Under the pieces are notes generated by a model, which saw only the letters and a program-made list of their open reading frames with translations, was not told the origin of the DNA and searched no databases. This document shows positions 55,125 through 64,000 of a DNA stretch of 64,000 nucleotides, one piece after another (within the stretch, counting starts at the first letter, position 1; every line of letters begins with the position of its first letter). Source of the DNA: Amylostereum areolatum (Eukaryota > Basidiomycota > Agaricomycetes > Russulales > Stereaceae); assembly GCA_012932865.1 (NCBI GenBank), contig SAXG01000049.1:287984-351983 (forward strand), given 5' to 3'. The translations under genes were made by a program, and so were the position numbers.

Positions 55125-56359
55125 ATGTCCTCGCACTCTGCAGCCACGTCGACCACAAATCCCCAGCCAGCATTCGGCAGCACCTCTGACCCGTCCATGT
55201 ATGTCTTTTTGCTCGCTCGATGTCACCGTCGCTGAAGCCCTCCTCAGTGAGGCCCAGTCCCTGAACCTCCCCCCCGCCCGAGCCCCTGAACCTCGCCGAC
55301 CTCACCGTTTTGCAATCCGAGTCGTTCCCCAAGTTCGATCCCGCGAAGGTTCGCTTCCGAGCGACCGATTGCTTCGTGATCGGCGAGGCGCCCCACTCCC
55401 GCGGTCTGTTCTACATCACCTCGCCCAACGCGTTCTGGCTCCCCGAGCTGCCGTGGCATGCCCCCGGGGACATCTTCACATACTTCAGCGATGGCATGCT
55501 TGGCGTTCACGAGTACACCAAATGGCCCCAGATATGGGATATCAAAGAGCCCCACTTGGTTGTCGCACCTTTGCATCCTGCAGTGCGCCGTGGCATTCCC
55601 CACCAGGCTCACCCCCGCGCGCCCCTTCCCCTCACCCCCACCCCCACCCCCACTTATCGCAAGCCCTTCGCCTCCTACATCCATCTCGAGGAAGACGTCG
55701 ACTTCTTGTTCTGCGATTTCATGCCTCGATGGTGGGCAAAGGTCCTAGACACCGCCGCCGGACCTCTCGGCCGCGTCGACAAGGCGCTCTCAACACAAAT
55801 CGACTCCATGGTCTCCGACAAGTCATTGTGGGCGCTTCAGTATGCGCAGGCCCTCTATCCACAATCGGACGACCCCTCTCGCCGCTATGTTTATCAACAA
55901 ATCGTTCGCGTGAGTCGCGCGGTGAACAAGCTATTGGACGGCTTGCTCTCACTCGTCGATGCCATCATGTGGTTCCGGGAGATCCAGCGCCTCCTCATCG
56001 ACATCGTAGCATGGGCGGATTACCAACGCTACCTGAAGCCCGTGTGGGAGCACGACAGCATGCACGAGCCCTCCCTGCCCTGCTATCCCACGTATTCCCT
56101 CCGCGGCGCCATCTTTGAGGCGGATGTCATGCACGATCGTGCCGCCTTTTGGCGGCGCCGTGCGCGGGCAGGTCGCTTGCGTCAGCGTGGGTCTGCCCGT
56201 TCATCCCACCAAACCTGTTTCGCACATTCTGGTCCCCGGCCTCGTGGTGCGTCTTCGGTCTGTAACTCGGGTTGCTTCAGGGCGTGGGCGAGGGGCCTCG
56301 GCGCTATGCTGATGTCTTTGGCATATCGTTCTCAAATCGCCGATGGCGCTGATTGGTGA
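55125..56359 (+). CDS. uncharacterised protein, possibly a KDZ-element passenger
   Basis: The ATG at 55125 opens a Ser/Thr-rich exon (to 55198, GTATGT donor). The main frame then reads NLADLTVLQSESFPKFDP, FYITSPNAFWLPELPW, GDIFTYFSDGMLGVHEYTKW, a proline-rich stretch (PLTPTPTPTYR), YIHLEEDVDFLFCDF and LRGAIFEADVMHDRAAFWRR. The junction between the first exon and the main frame passes a C-run (about 55270) with an in-frame TGA, and the C-terminal end changes frame near 56150 (VSVGLPVHPTKPVSHILVPG). It may be a gene with unresolved introns or a decaying copy. No family recognised. It is divergent from the KDZ transposase, inside the putative element. Confidence 0.45.
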
Positions 56360-56441
56360 CTTCACCGTGAAGAGGTGTATATAATCTACCTTACCCCGTC
56401 GCCCCTCCGCCCACGCTCCAACTTCTGCCTCTTCCCTCACC

Positions 56442-57331
56442 ATGGCCTTCCCCAACTCCTTGAAACACGCCCCCCTCCCAGATTGTTTGTGCCCGCCCAA
56501 GGCAGGAGTACAACCCAAAGTCGAAGTGCGATTTGTGGAAAAAATGGGATGCGAGATGCTGGGGTGTAAGAAGTATAGGACGCAGGGGTGGATCGACTGC
56601 GGTGTATACGGTGCGCCGCCTCCTAACTCCTGGAGGGTCTGTGGTATTGACCTGTTCACAGTGCCGCAGGATACCTACGACGCCAGGTACGAGGCTTGCG
56701 GCGACAGGGTCGGAGTGCCGGATGATGTGATCCTCCAATGGAACAAAGAGGACCTGAACCCGCGCTGGAACAGAGAACAGGTGAAAGCACAGGCTGCGCA
56801 GGGCCTTCCAGCCATTGACAAGCGCACTCGGGGGTTGCTCTACAAGTCCACGACCGCCCAAGGGAAGCGCCCGATCGGAGAAGTGGAGGACGGTGCGACC
56901 CAGCCGGCCAGAGTAACCCCTTTCTCCTCTCCGACGCGCGCGCCCGAGGCCGCCTCATCCCACCACCCACCGCTCGGCCCTTTCGCGACAGCTCTTCACC
57001 CCAGGCTTCACCATCTGGCGCCAATAAGCGCCAGGCTGCGCTCCAAATGCTGGAAGAAGCAGACGTCGAAGAAAGGTTCGGCGAAATCCAGACCGCGAGG
57101 CTCAACAAGGTTGTTCGGGAGCAAGGTGTCACGATCCAGAAGCTCAAGGTGGACCTCGACGTCCAGCGCAAGGCTGTGAAGGGGCGCGACGATCGCATCA
57201 TCAAGAAGAGCGAGGAAAACAGCGAGCTGTCGAAGAAGGTGCGGGAGCTGCAGGCGCGCGTCGAGGACTTGGAGGAGAAGTTGAGGGACGCAGAGATGTA
57301 CGTGGGCACGCTCCCAGAGGCCGACGCTTGA
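56442..57331 (+). CDS. uncharacterised Cys-rich/coiled-coil protein, possibly a KDZ-element passenger
   Basis: The ATG at 56442 opens a frame with scattered cysteines (LPDCLCPPKAG, MGCEMLGCKKYRTQGWIDCG) and basic stretches. A second frame at 57030-57331 gives a strong coiled coil: RLNKVVREQGVTIQKLKVD, KKVRELQARVEDLEEKLRD. The two parts read as one protein if a splice or frame change occurs between ~56910 and 57020; the exact junction was not found. It stops ~40 bp before a long inverted repeat. A C-terminal coiled coil suggests oligomerisation. No family is recognised. Confidence 0.5.
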
Positions 57332-57370
57332 GGCCTTGAGGCATGGGGTGAAACATTGGCTGGTTACTTT

Positions 57371-57464
57371 TACGCTTCAGGTCGTTTGCAGGCAGTGTGC
57401 GCGTGGTCGAAGGCCCTCTCGGGGTGTTGGCGCGGGGGCGGGGTGGCGGTCGCGATTGGGAGCG
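57371..57464 (+). repeat. left arm of a ~93 bp inverted repeat
   Basis: It starts tacgcttcaggtcgtttgca and ends gcggtcgcgattgggagcg. It pairs with 57678-57770 with only a few mismatches and two small length differences. Loop ~213 bp. Confidence 0.9.
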
Positions 57465-57677
57465 GGTTGATATATGCGTACTTACATCACGGAGTGCAAG
57501 CATGAGTTGTTTTTCCATGGCATGCGTGAGGACTGGTGCAAGTTGAATTAAATTGAACGCGTGAACGGACCTGGCGGCGCGACACGACACGTTAATGGAT
57601 CTGGCACGCAGGCGCGTTAACGGGTCAGGGGCGTGAGAACGAATCGGCTCAGTACTGCGGGGCTGTTTAAAAAGGGA

Positions 57678-57770
57678 CGCTCCCAATCGCGACCGCCACC
57701 CGCCCCCGCGCCAACACCCCGAGAGGGTCTTCGACCACGCGCACACTGCCTGCAAACGACCTGAAGCGTA
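57678..57770 (-). repeat. right arm of the ~93 bp inverted repeat
   Basis: Reverse complement of 57371-57464. Together they could form a long hairpin or mark terminal repeats of a small foldback element whose interior is 57465-57677. The interior contains the cgttaacgg motif seen in the 49.2 kb minisatellite. Confidence 0.9.
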
Positions 57771-58729
57771 CGGTGACCCATGGGTGAGTCCTCGCCTGGT
57801 TTATTTTATTTTCCACTGCGCCAGCCGCCCAAGTGGGAGCATGGGGGCTGCGTGAGCCGCGACTACGGCACGTACATTTTTTTCTCTTTCACATCCCCAC
57901 ATCGTCCACCGTGTCACTTTGCGCGGTGGGTTCTGAATATAAGCATGGGAGCCGCGTGATTATACCGGCACCCTGCGACGAGGACGAACCCTCGCCAGAA
58001 CCACATTTCTTGTTGCGCAGACCCTTTGTTGTGTTATCATTGGCAGCGTCTGGCGCGACGCGTCCCATCACGTGCCTTCTTATCAGTGCACGTGCGTGTT
58101 GGTCAGCCCGCAGAGGTGCCAGGTGGACGACTCCTCTTCTTGCTTCCCCCCGCCCCAACCACCCCAACCCCCGTGGACACCTTGTCCTCCCACCGCAGCG
58201 GTCCGCCCTTTGAGGCGGACCTACGCATGCTTGTGCCGCCTTTTGGCGGTCTCATGTGCAGGCCAGTGCGATCCCCCACCCCCGCCCCTTCTCCCCCTTC
58301 TCCCCCCACATTCTCGGATGCCTTACATAATTATTTTGCTCTATCGCTTGGGCGTCATCTGGAGGCCGATGGCGACGTGCTGACCTTTGCGCAAGAAATC
58401 ATACAGAGGCACTCTTTACTGGGGGGCCGTGATGAAGACCCATCCGACTTCTCTTCCCGGTGTGAGGTGGTCTGGGCGGGGCCCGATGGCGCGTGCCCCC
58501 TGGACGCGGTCCCCAGCAGGGTTGAAAAGCCTTGGGAGCAATGTTCGTTTGCAGACCAGCCGCCGCCTTGGTGAGAATTGCTTCTCCTCTCTCTACTTCT
58601 CCTGCCGACTGACCGCCCCGAAGCGACGCCCGCCGCGACCTCCCCCGAAGTTCGACGGGGTGCCGCCACAAGGCCATCGTATCTGGGCAAGCGTTTGTCA
58701 GCTGGCCGCGCTCGACTACGCCGCGCGAC
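57771..58729. other. GC-rich region, no gene assigned
   Basis: A ~55 bp stretch near 58210 (tttgaggcgga..., ccgccttttggcgg) resembles 56113-56160 in the upstream hypothetical gene, pointing to an old partial duplication. The frame 58026-58574 (+) is open but only its C-terminal half (LGRHLEADGDVLTFAQEII) looks protein-like. Confidence 0.4.
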
Positions 58730-59468
58730 ATGTCAAACCTGGCGCTGGTTTGTCGTCATTTCTGGGAGGTCTGCAAGCGACCTCCTGCGGTTTTCTGGGC
58801 GGAGGACACGGAGAAGCTCGGGAGTTTTTTTGACGACGTTGTGGGCTATTATGCCGCCATGGAAGGGCTCGCGCCGACTCGCACGGCAAGCTTCCTGGGC
58901 GTGGAGGAGCTGGCAGTTCGCTTCCATGGGGGGGTGGCCGCGAGGGGTTCGCGAGGCGGCGGCGCGGGCGATTCCTCTCGTCGGAGGGCTGGGTCGAGTT
59001 TGTTTGGCGTGGGAATGCGCTGGAGGAGGGGAGGCGGAGGCGCTGGCTGCTGTCGCCAGGTGCTGGCCTGAGGAGGGTGGCGGTGCGACGGCTCTGGAGC
59101 TATGGGAGCGGGCGCCGCGCCGTGCGAGAATGGCTGGCGCAAGGCGGGCGCCTTGGGACGACGAGCGGTTTATGGAGGTTGCCTGCCGGTTTGGAAGGGT
59201 GGAGGAGCTATGCATTGTCACAGCGGGGCATGGGTGGGGTGATGGCGTCGCTGGTGGCGGGTTTGAGCCTCGGCGGGCGTTGCACATGCTGCGTCGCCTG
59301 CGCGAGCGCCTGCCGGGCTTGGAGAAGGTTCGACTCGTGCTCGGCGCCCACTTCGACAAGATGTCTCCGCCCTGCATGGGCGTGTGGGCGGGCGCAGAGG
59401 CTGACGTAGTTTGGCGGCTGGAGGCGGGCGCGTGGCAAGTGTATACATCCTCGTTTTCTCAAATTTGA
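58730..59468 (+). pseudogene. F-box-like gene with a G-run frameshift
   Basis: Frame 1 (from the ATG at 58730; upstream reads STTPRD) gives MSNLALVCRHFWEVCKRPP, typical of the second half of an F-box, then ASFLGVEELAVRFHGG. At the G7 run near 58929-58935 the protein-like reading moves to another frame, which continues WPRGVREAAARAIPLVGGL, then ERLPGLEKVRLVLGAH and stops at 59468. One extra or missing G explains both. It may be a genuine pseudogene or a homopolymer sequencing error. The first half of the F-box was not found. Confidence 0.45.
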
Positions 59469-59649
59469 TGCATACTGTCTCCTCATGCCACGGCCTGCGG
59501 CACGCAGGGAGACGGGAGGCGGGGCTTTTATGAGAGAGCACGAAGGGGTGCGCGCCTGCAACGCAACGCACCCCAAACTCACCCCACACGCCAGTGAACA
59601 ATTCAATTCGACCCTTCGACCCCGGCCTCCCTCCCCGGCCTTCAAACAC

Positions 59650-60680
59650 AATTTTCCTCTCCGGCCTTCAAACCCGCCCGGAAAGGTGGCGGCAAAGACG
59701 TCGGACCCTTACAACGACGGCCTTCACCGCCCGGGCGAAGGGGGGACGGCGGGTGGTGGCGGGGACGGCGACGGCGGCGTCCGTGGGGGTGGTCGAGGGT
59801 GAAACGGCCGAGGCGCCGTCGTCGACGGGCAGCTGCACGGCGCTGGTAGGGGTGGGGCACGCAGAGCGTGCTCTAAACAAGGTGAGATACTTAACATTGT
59901 ATTAGCAACCAGCACTCACCCGAGGGCAGACGCGGAGGGCGAGAAGCGAGAGGTAGGTGGGTCGTGGAGGCAGCGTGGGAGCGGGCCATGAGGTCGGACG
60001 TGGAGGGCTGAGGTGGAAGGTAGAGGTGGAGGGCGGGAGGTGTCGAGGTGGTAGAGGAGGGTGAAGGACTGAAGGGACGCGCTGGGTGGAGCGGACGCGG
60101 CGGGACAGGTTCGACGCGGGATCAACGCAGGATCGACCGGGATCAACGCAGGATCGACGGGGAATCAACGCAGGATCGACGCGGGATCGACGCAGGACCC
60201 CACCCGTTTCCGCCGGTTCCTCGCCCGTCCTTTCCATAGCGCGGTTGTCCGCTCCCACCTCCGACGAACTCCTGCTGGGAGCACGGTTGCCCCTGGCTTC
60301 ATGCCCAGCCGCAGTGCTCGCGCGTCGCGGGGATCAAGGCGGGGCGTGCACGCGCGGTCTAACATTCAAATTCATTCATATTGGTCAGGCTATATACAGC
60401 AAGCATCAAGACAAAAAATGACAAGAAATTTCAAGCAAAGAACCCAAGAATAGCCTCGACTTCAGCCCCCCCCTCTCCGACCTTCAAACCTGCGCCTCTC
60501 CGACCTTCAAACCTGCGCGCGAAGGTGCCGGTAGAGACGGCGAACGCAACGAACGACGGCCTTCATCGGCCGGGGCCGGGGGTGGTGGTGGTGTGGTGGT
60601 GTGGTGTGGTGTGGTGGTGGTGGTGGGCCGAATGGCCGAGCCACCGTCGTCGACAGGCGGCTGAACGGCAGAGTGGGTAC
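59650..60680. repeat. two diverged copies of a ~230 bp segment, ~830 bp apart
   Basis: Copy 1 (about 59650-59895) and copy 2 (about 60490-60680) share ttcaaacc.gc.cg.aaggtg.cgg, acgacggccttca.c, a gg-rich stretch, gccgtcgtcgac and aaggtgaga.act. On the minus strand both encode KAVV-x2-VRRL-x-RHL-like peptides. This may be a duplicated exon of an unrecognised gene family. Confidence 0.55.
60110..60200. repeat. 21 bp minisatellite
   Basis: About four copies of gatcaacgcaggatcgac with small changes, 21 bp period. Confidence 0.8.
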
Positions 60681-60959
60681 TAAAAAGGTGAGAAACTCAC
60701 CTTCGCTTTGCGACTCGGAACTCACCTGGGCGGGGAATACACAGGTGGAGAGGGCATGCGAACGCCCGCGGTTTTGACGAAAGGACGAAACTTGAATGGA
60801 GGGAGGGAGTGGGGGTCGTAGAGGAAGAGCGGGAGTGGGCCATGTGGGCAGAGGTGGTGGGCGGAGGTAAAGGGTGGTGGAGGCCGAAGGAGAACGCGGC
60901 GGGACGTCGAGAGGACGCGGTGGGACGGAGTAGGACGCGGAGGAACGTCACGTCGAAGT

Positions 60960-61330
60960 GGTGGAGGTCGAAGGAGGACACGGAGGTCGACGGAGGACGC
61001 GGAGGTCGAAGGAGGACGCGGAGGTCGAAGGAGGACGCGGAGGTCGAAGGAGGACGCGGAGGTCGAAGGAGGACGCGGCGGGACGTCGAGGGGTGGAAGT
61101 CGAGGTGGTGGAGGACGAAGGAGGACGCGGCGGAGGATGAGGACGCGGCGGGGACGTCGAGAGGACGGGCGGGGACGTCGAGAGGACGGGCGGGGACGTC
61201 GAGAGGACGCGGCGGGGACGTCGAGAGGACGCGGCGGGGGACGTCGAGAGGACGCGGCGGGGACGTCGAGAGGACGCGGCGGGGACGACAAGAGGAGCGG
61301 CGGGGACGACGCGGCGGGACGTCGAGAGGC
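60960..61330. repeat. two adjoining G-rich minisatellites (19 bp and ~22 bp units)
   Basis: From 60963 to ~61080 the unit gaggtcgaaggaggacgcg repeats every 19 bp. From ~61150 to 61330 the unit cggggacgtcgagaggacg repeats every ~22 bp. The strand asymmetry (G-rich on +) is strong. The long Arg/Gly and Pro/Ser frames across it are repeat translations. Confidence 0.9.
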
Positions 61331-62077
61331 GTGTGCACGCACCATCTAAGGTGGCTGCCGGGCGGACTCATGGGTTTAACGAACACGTTTGCCCCAGTGT
61401 GTCTGTGTTCGGGGGCAGGGGGGCGACGCACCCTTCCAAACAATACACCGACCACCCCTCCTGAATGGGTTATCGGGACCGCATCGCCCCGCCTTTCCTG
61501 CGGACGTCAGTACTGATCTAACGCGGCCCTGTGCATCACGTCGTGCGACGCACGCGCGGATGCAGGGGGTCGCGTACCACAACAGGGGCGGGACTAATGG
61601 GAGACGTCGGGTGGCGGCGGGATGGTGGGGGGCGGCGCCGTGCACGCGTGCGACGGTGAACGTGAATTCACCAACCGCGCAGGCGTGGATGGCGGGGCCG
61701 TGGAAACGGTGGCTGGGGAGAAGGCAGACCAATGATGCACCAATGCCGAAATGGCGCCTTTGAATGCCAGAGAAGGGGTTAGCGGATGGAGAGAGGAGAC
61801 GTGTGGGGCGCTCACCCGGGAGCCAAGTGGAATCTCCAACCCAAACGCATCCTTCGCACAGCTTGAGGAGGGTAGAGGGGGCGGCGCGGGCACCCTGACG
61901 TCGTCGTTGGACGGAGCGCTGCGGATTGAAACGTAGAGGTGGTGGAATGAGTGGCGAAAGGGGCGGATGAGAAAGGATCGGGGAGGGAGGACGTGAAGGA
62001 GGCGCGCGAGGAGCAGGCTGAGTAGAGGTCGAGATGACCTTGGAACGAGAAGCGATGATGCGCCACTTAAATTCAAG
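61331..62077. other. GC-rich spacer, no gene seen
   Basis: Frames 61376-61763 and 61594-62130 overlap on both strands with no homology or splice support. Confidence 0.4.
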
Positions 62078-62260
62078 GATATATGGTTAAGTGGTAATAT
62101 GCTACATAGGTTCCAAAGGCTGGAGTTCAATCCCGCAGGAAGTCATTTATTTTGTAATCGAAATTGAAGCCGGGCACGGGACCTGTGCCTGGGGAGGGAG
62201 ACAGATCAGATGCAACCGGTGTTAACAGCCGGATGCAACCAGTGAACTGAACATCTACTG
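62078..62260 (+). mobile_element. possible tRNA-derived SINE or tRNA-like sequence
   Basis: TGGTTAAGTGG (62084-62094) matches a Pol III A box and GAGTTCAATCC (62123-62133) resembles a B box at tRNA-like spacing. A D-stem can be drawn (GTTA/TAAT), but the anticodon and T stems do not pair, so it is not a functional tRNA. The following body (62187-62245) is shared with 38864-38925 in inverted orientation. Confidence 0.4.
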
Positions 62261-63148
62261 TTGTGTTGTCCGAGCGATTGATCGAAGCCCTCTCGCTCGT
62301 CAGGATGGCGTGGTTTGGGGGACGGAGTTGGAGGGCCATGATCCCCTGGGCCGGGGAGAGTGTGAGCGCCGGCTAGTTCTTCGAGATAGTCGAGCGCGGC
62401 AGACGCCTTTTCGTCGTCCGTAGAAAGCGAGGAAAGTTTTTCGGAGAGATATTGGAGGCTGCCTTCATCCGACATGACGGGAGTTTTGAGGGGACTATCA
62501 GAGTAGAAATGGGATGCGTGGATTAAGTATTTCTTCAAGGAAGACATAAACTTAGCGCTTAGCCTCGAGGACGCCTCATGAATCAACGACATCGAGAAGA
62601 CAGATGGGCAGATAGAAGAGGCCTGCTGCGCGTAAGTGTACCCAAACCTTGTACCGCTCACATCTGTAAAACCTCTCGTGCGAATTGGATCTTTTTGGAG
62701 GATATTGGACCTAAACGGCGAGTTAGAGGATTTGACGTGTTTAGGAAGGTCCTCTTACTACTAGATCTAATTTAGCGGCTAATGGTTTCTCAAGACGGTA
62801 CAATCTCGGTCCAGCCGCACACCAACAGTGGTCTCAAACTGATCTCAACAGCATCCAAGCATTTTCACAACATAGGTTTGGTTCACTTTTAGATACCGTT
62901 GTCCTGCCTTTGTCACGGCTTTTGGGGCTTGCTCAGACACCATTAGAGAAACCGGGTATCCATTTTTCATACATTAGCACGAGGCACGGATTGTAAACTA
63001 AGTGTTAATGAATGAGCGGAGGGGGGGGATGAAGCTACGGATGCGAGGGGAAATAGAGTAGGAGCGAGAACCATTGTACACGAACACATATTACGAGAAT
63101 CGACTAAAGCGGAAGTGAACGTAAGCGTAGCGGGAGGGGGACACACAT
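62261..63148. other. intergenic region, no supported gene
   Basis: The minus-strand frame 62206-62661 contains a plausible helical peptide (SLQYLSEKLSSLSTDDEKA, then LDYLEELAGAH) that could be an exon, but no start or splice partner was found. The rest is A/T-richer and empty. Confidence 0.4.
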
Positions 63149-64000
63149 CTACTCATCATTATAGTCAATCAATGCAGCAGGAACACCGGGGGCGGGCAGC
63201 ACCGACAAAGGGCCTGTTCTAGACAGATAAATGAGTGGAATGGATTGAAAAGCTAGGGAAACAACTTACAAAGCCGCCGTGTACAAACCGGACATGAAGC
63301 TGTGGTAGAACGGGAGGCGAGTGTTCTCCATCTCGTTCAAAGTGGCAATATGGCCACCGTACACATCCAGGTATGTCCCGCCGAGAAATCGGACTTGACA
63401 TGATGCCCGGATCGACGCTCGTGCAGAGATGCGTAAACCTACACAAGGATAAGCAAAGGTTTATCATATTGAGATCAAAATGAGTCACTCACCGCTGTAA
63501 ATGCCAGTGCAACCATTGCCTTCGGGAGCTCGATGCGACACTCGTTAGTTACCGAGTCAATTGTAAACGGGAGCCTATCGCGGAAGCCGTCCGGAATTCC
63601 CTTTGCGAAAATGGTCTGGTGAAGAATTGTGATCCCGATTGGGTGACGGTAAGGTTGACCACGGTGCACAGCCCCAGTCAACCCATCCTACAGTATGATA
63701 CTATAAGTCAGTAGAAACCCACAGAGACATGACCAGTGAAAACACACCGGAGAGTTGCGATGGAATATGTAGTTATAATCCCGGACAGCGAAAGCTACTG
63801 CCGCTTGACTCTGCTCCCCTTCAGGAAGCAGGTTGTACATTCCGACGATGTGATTGTCGCTGGATTCCTTGAACTTCAAGTGAAAGATACCAATGCGAGC
63901 GATGGGCTAGTACGAAATGGTCTGAGAACCGTGCTGCCAGGAAAAATCCAAACTGACTTACCAAGGGAATGAGACGGTTGATGTACCCGGGTTCCTGGAG
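63149..64000 (-). CDS. DUF6532-like protein, C-terminal part (5' end beyond window), one frameshift
   Basis: Exons on the minus strand: 63962..>64000 (PGYINRLIPL), 63748..63873 (KESSDNHIVGMYNLLPEGE), 63493..63687 (GAVHRGQPYRHPIGITILHQ, then ELPKAMVALAFTA), 63270..63438 (VYASLHERRSGHHV, then LDVYGGHIATLNEMENTR and SFMSGLYTAAL), and 63149..63218 (ending LIDYNDE). The order of motifs matches the DUF6532 family of Agaricomycetes, whose function is unknown. Exon 63270..63438 is 169 nt and cannot stay open: the reading shifts by one base near 63385-63395. Either the gene is a pseudogene or one base is missing in the sequence. The other junctions are GT-AG with closing phases. Confidence 0.65.

Noticed and set aside
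60697..61516. Long Pro/Ser (-) and Arg/Gly (+) frames of 200-250 codons
   Set aside because: They are direct translations of the 19 and 22 bp minisatellites and are open on both strands at once.
62078..62150. Functional tRNA gene
   Set aside because: A- and B-box-like sequences are present, but the anticodon and T stems do not pair.

Overview
The window looks like accessory, transposon-rich DNA from a mushroom-forming basidiomycete (Agaricomycetes). Genes are broken by many ~45-70 bp GT-AG introns. The gene content is typical of that class: a fungal laccase, F-box proteins, a TET/JBP-type oxygenase, KDZ and Plavaka transposases, a DUF6698 protein, a DUF6532-like protein, and a chromodomain Ty3/gypsy retrotransposon. 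The exon models were read by eye from frames and splice sites, and start codons were checked to be ATG where stated.

Layout. 1-1185 (-) is the N-terminal part of a Plavaka-type transposase running off the left edge. 1.5-11.3 kb holds a two-gene module present twice on the minus strand: a five-exon gene for a protein with two CxCG...HxC fingers (1585-2668 and 7796-8847), followed upstream by a two-exon coiled-coil gene (3477-4335 and 10682-11314). 12.65-14.37 kb (+) is an uncharacterised multi-exon gene. 15.0-15.7 kb is an alternating minisatellite. 16.1-17.2 kb (+) is a TET/JBP-like 2OG-Fe(II) oxygenase gene, convergent with a RING gene (17.4-18.6 kb, -), which is divergent from an F-box gene (18.9-20.9 kb, +). 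22.1-23.6 kb (+) is an eight-exon DUF6698 gene followed by an 84/252 bp higher-order satellite. 26.4-27.8 kb (+) is a mitochondrial-carrier-family gene. 28.2-30.9 kb (-) is a twenty-exon laccase whose third copper motif is degenerate. 33.6-34.1 kb is a hAT-like MITE with perfect 22 bp terminal repeats and an 8 bp target duplication. 35.0-35.4 kb (+) is a tiny membrane-protein gene whose first exon is only the ATG.

40210-47725 is an apparently intact chromovirus (458 bp LTRs in which I saw no differences, gag, pol with chromodomain, 5 bp target duplication). It sits inside an F-box gene whose two halves (47726-48912 and 39451-40209, -) still join in frame. gag and pol look linked by a -1 ribosomal frameshift site. 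49.2-57.8 kb is a probable KDZ-transposon neighbourhood: a 25 bp minisatellite, a KDZ transposase gene (49865-53798, -), two divergent uncharacterised genes (+), and a long inverted repeat. 58-62.3 kb is GC-rich and repetitive, with a frameshifted F-box-like gene, minisatellites and a SINE-like element. The window ends in a DUF6532-like gene (63149->64000, -) carrying one frameshift.

The genes do not form a pathway. The theme is mobile DNA and the gene families that expand with it in mushrooms (TET/JBP, KDZ, F-box, DUF6698), plus single metabolic genes (laccase, carrier).
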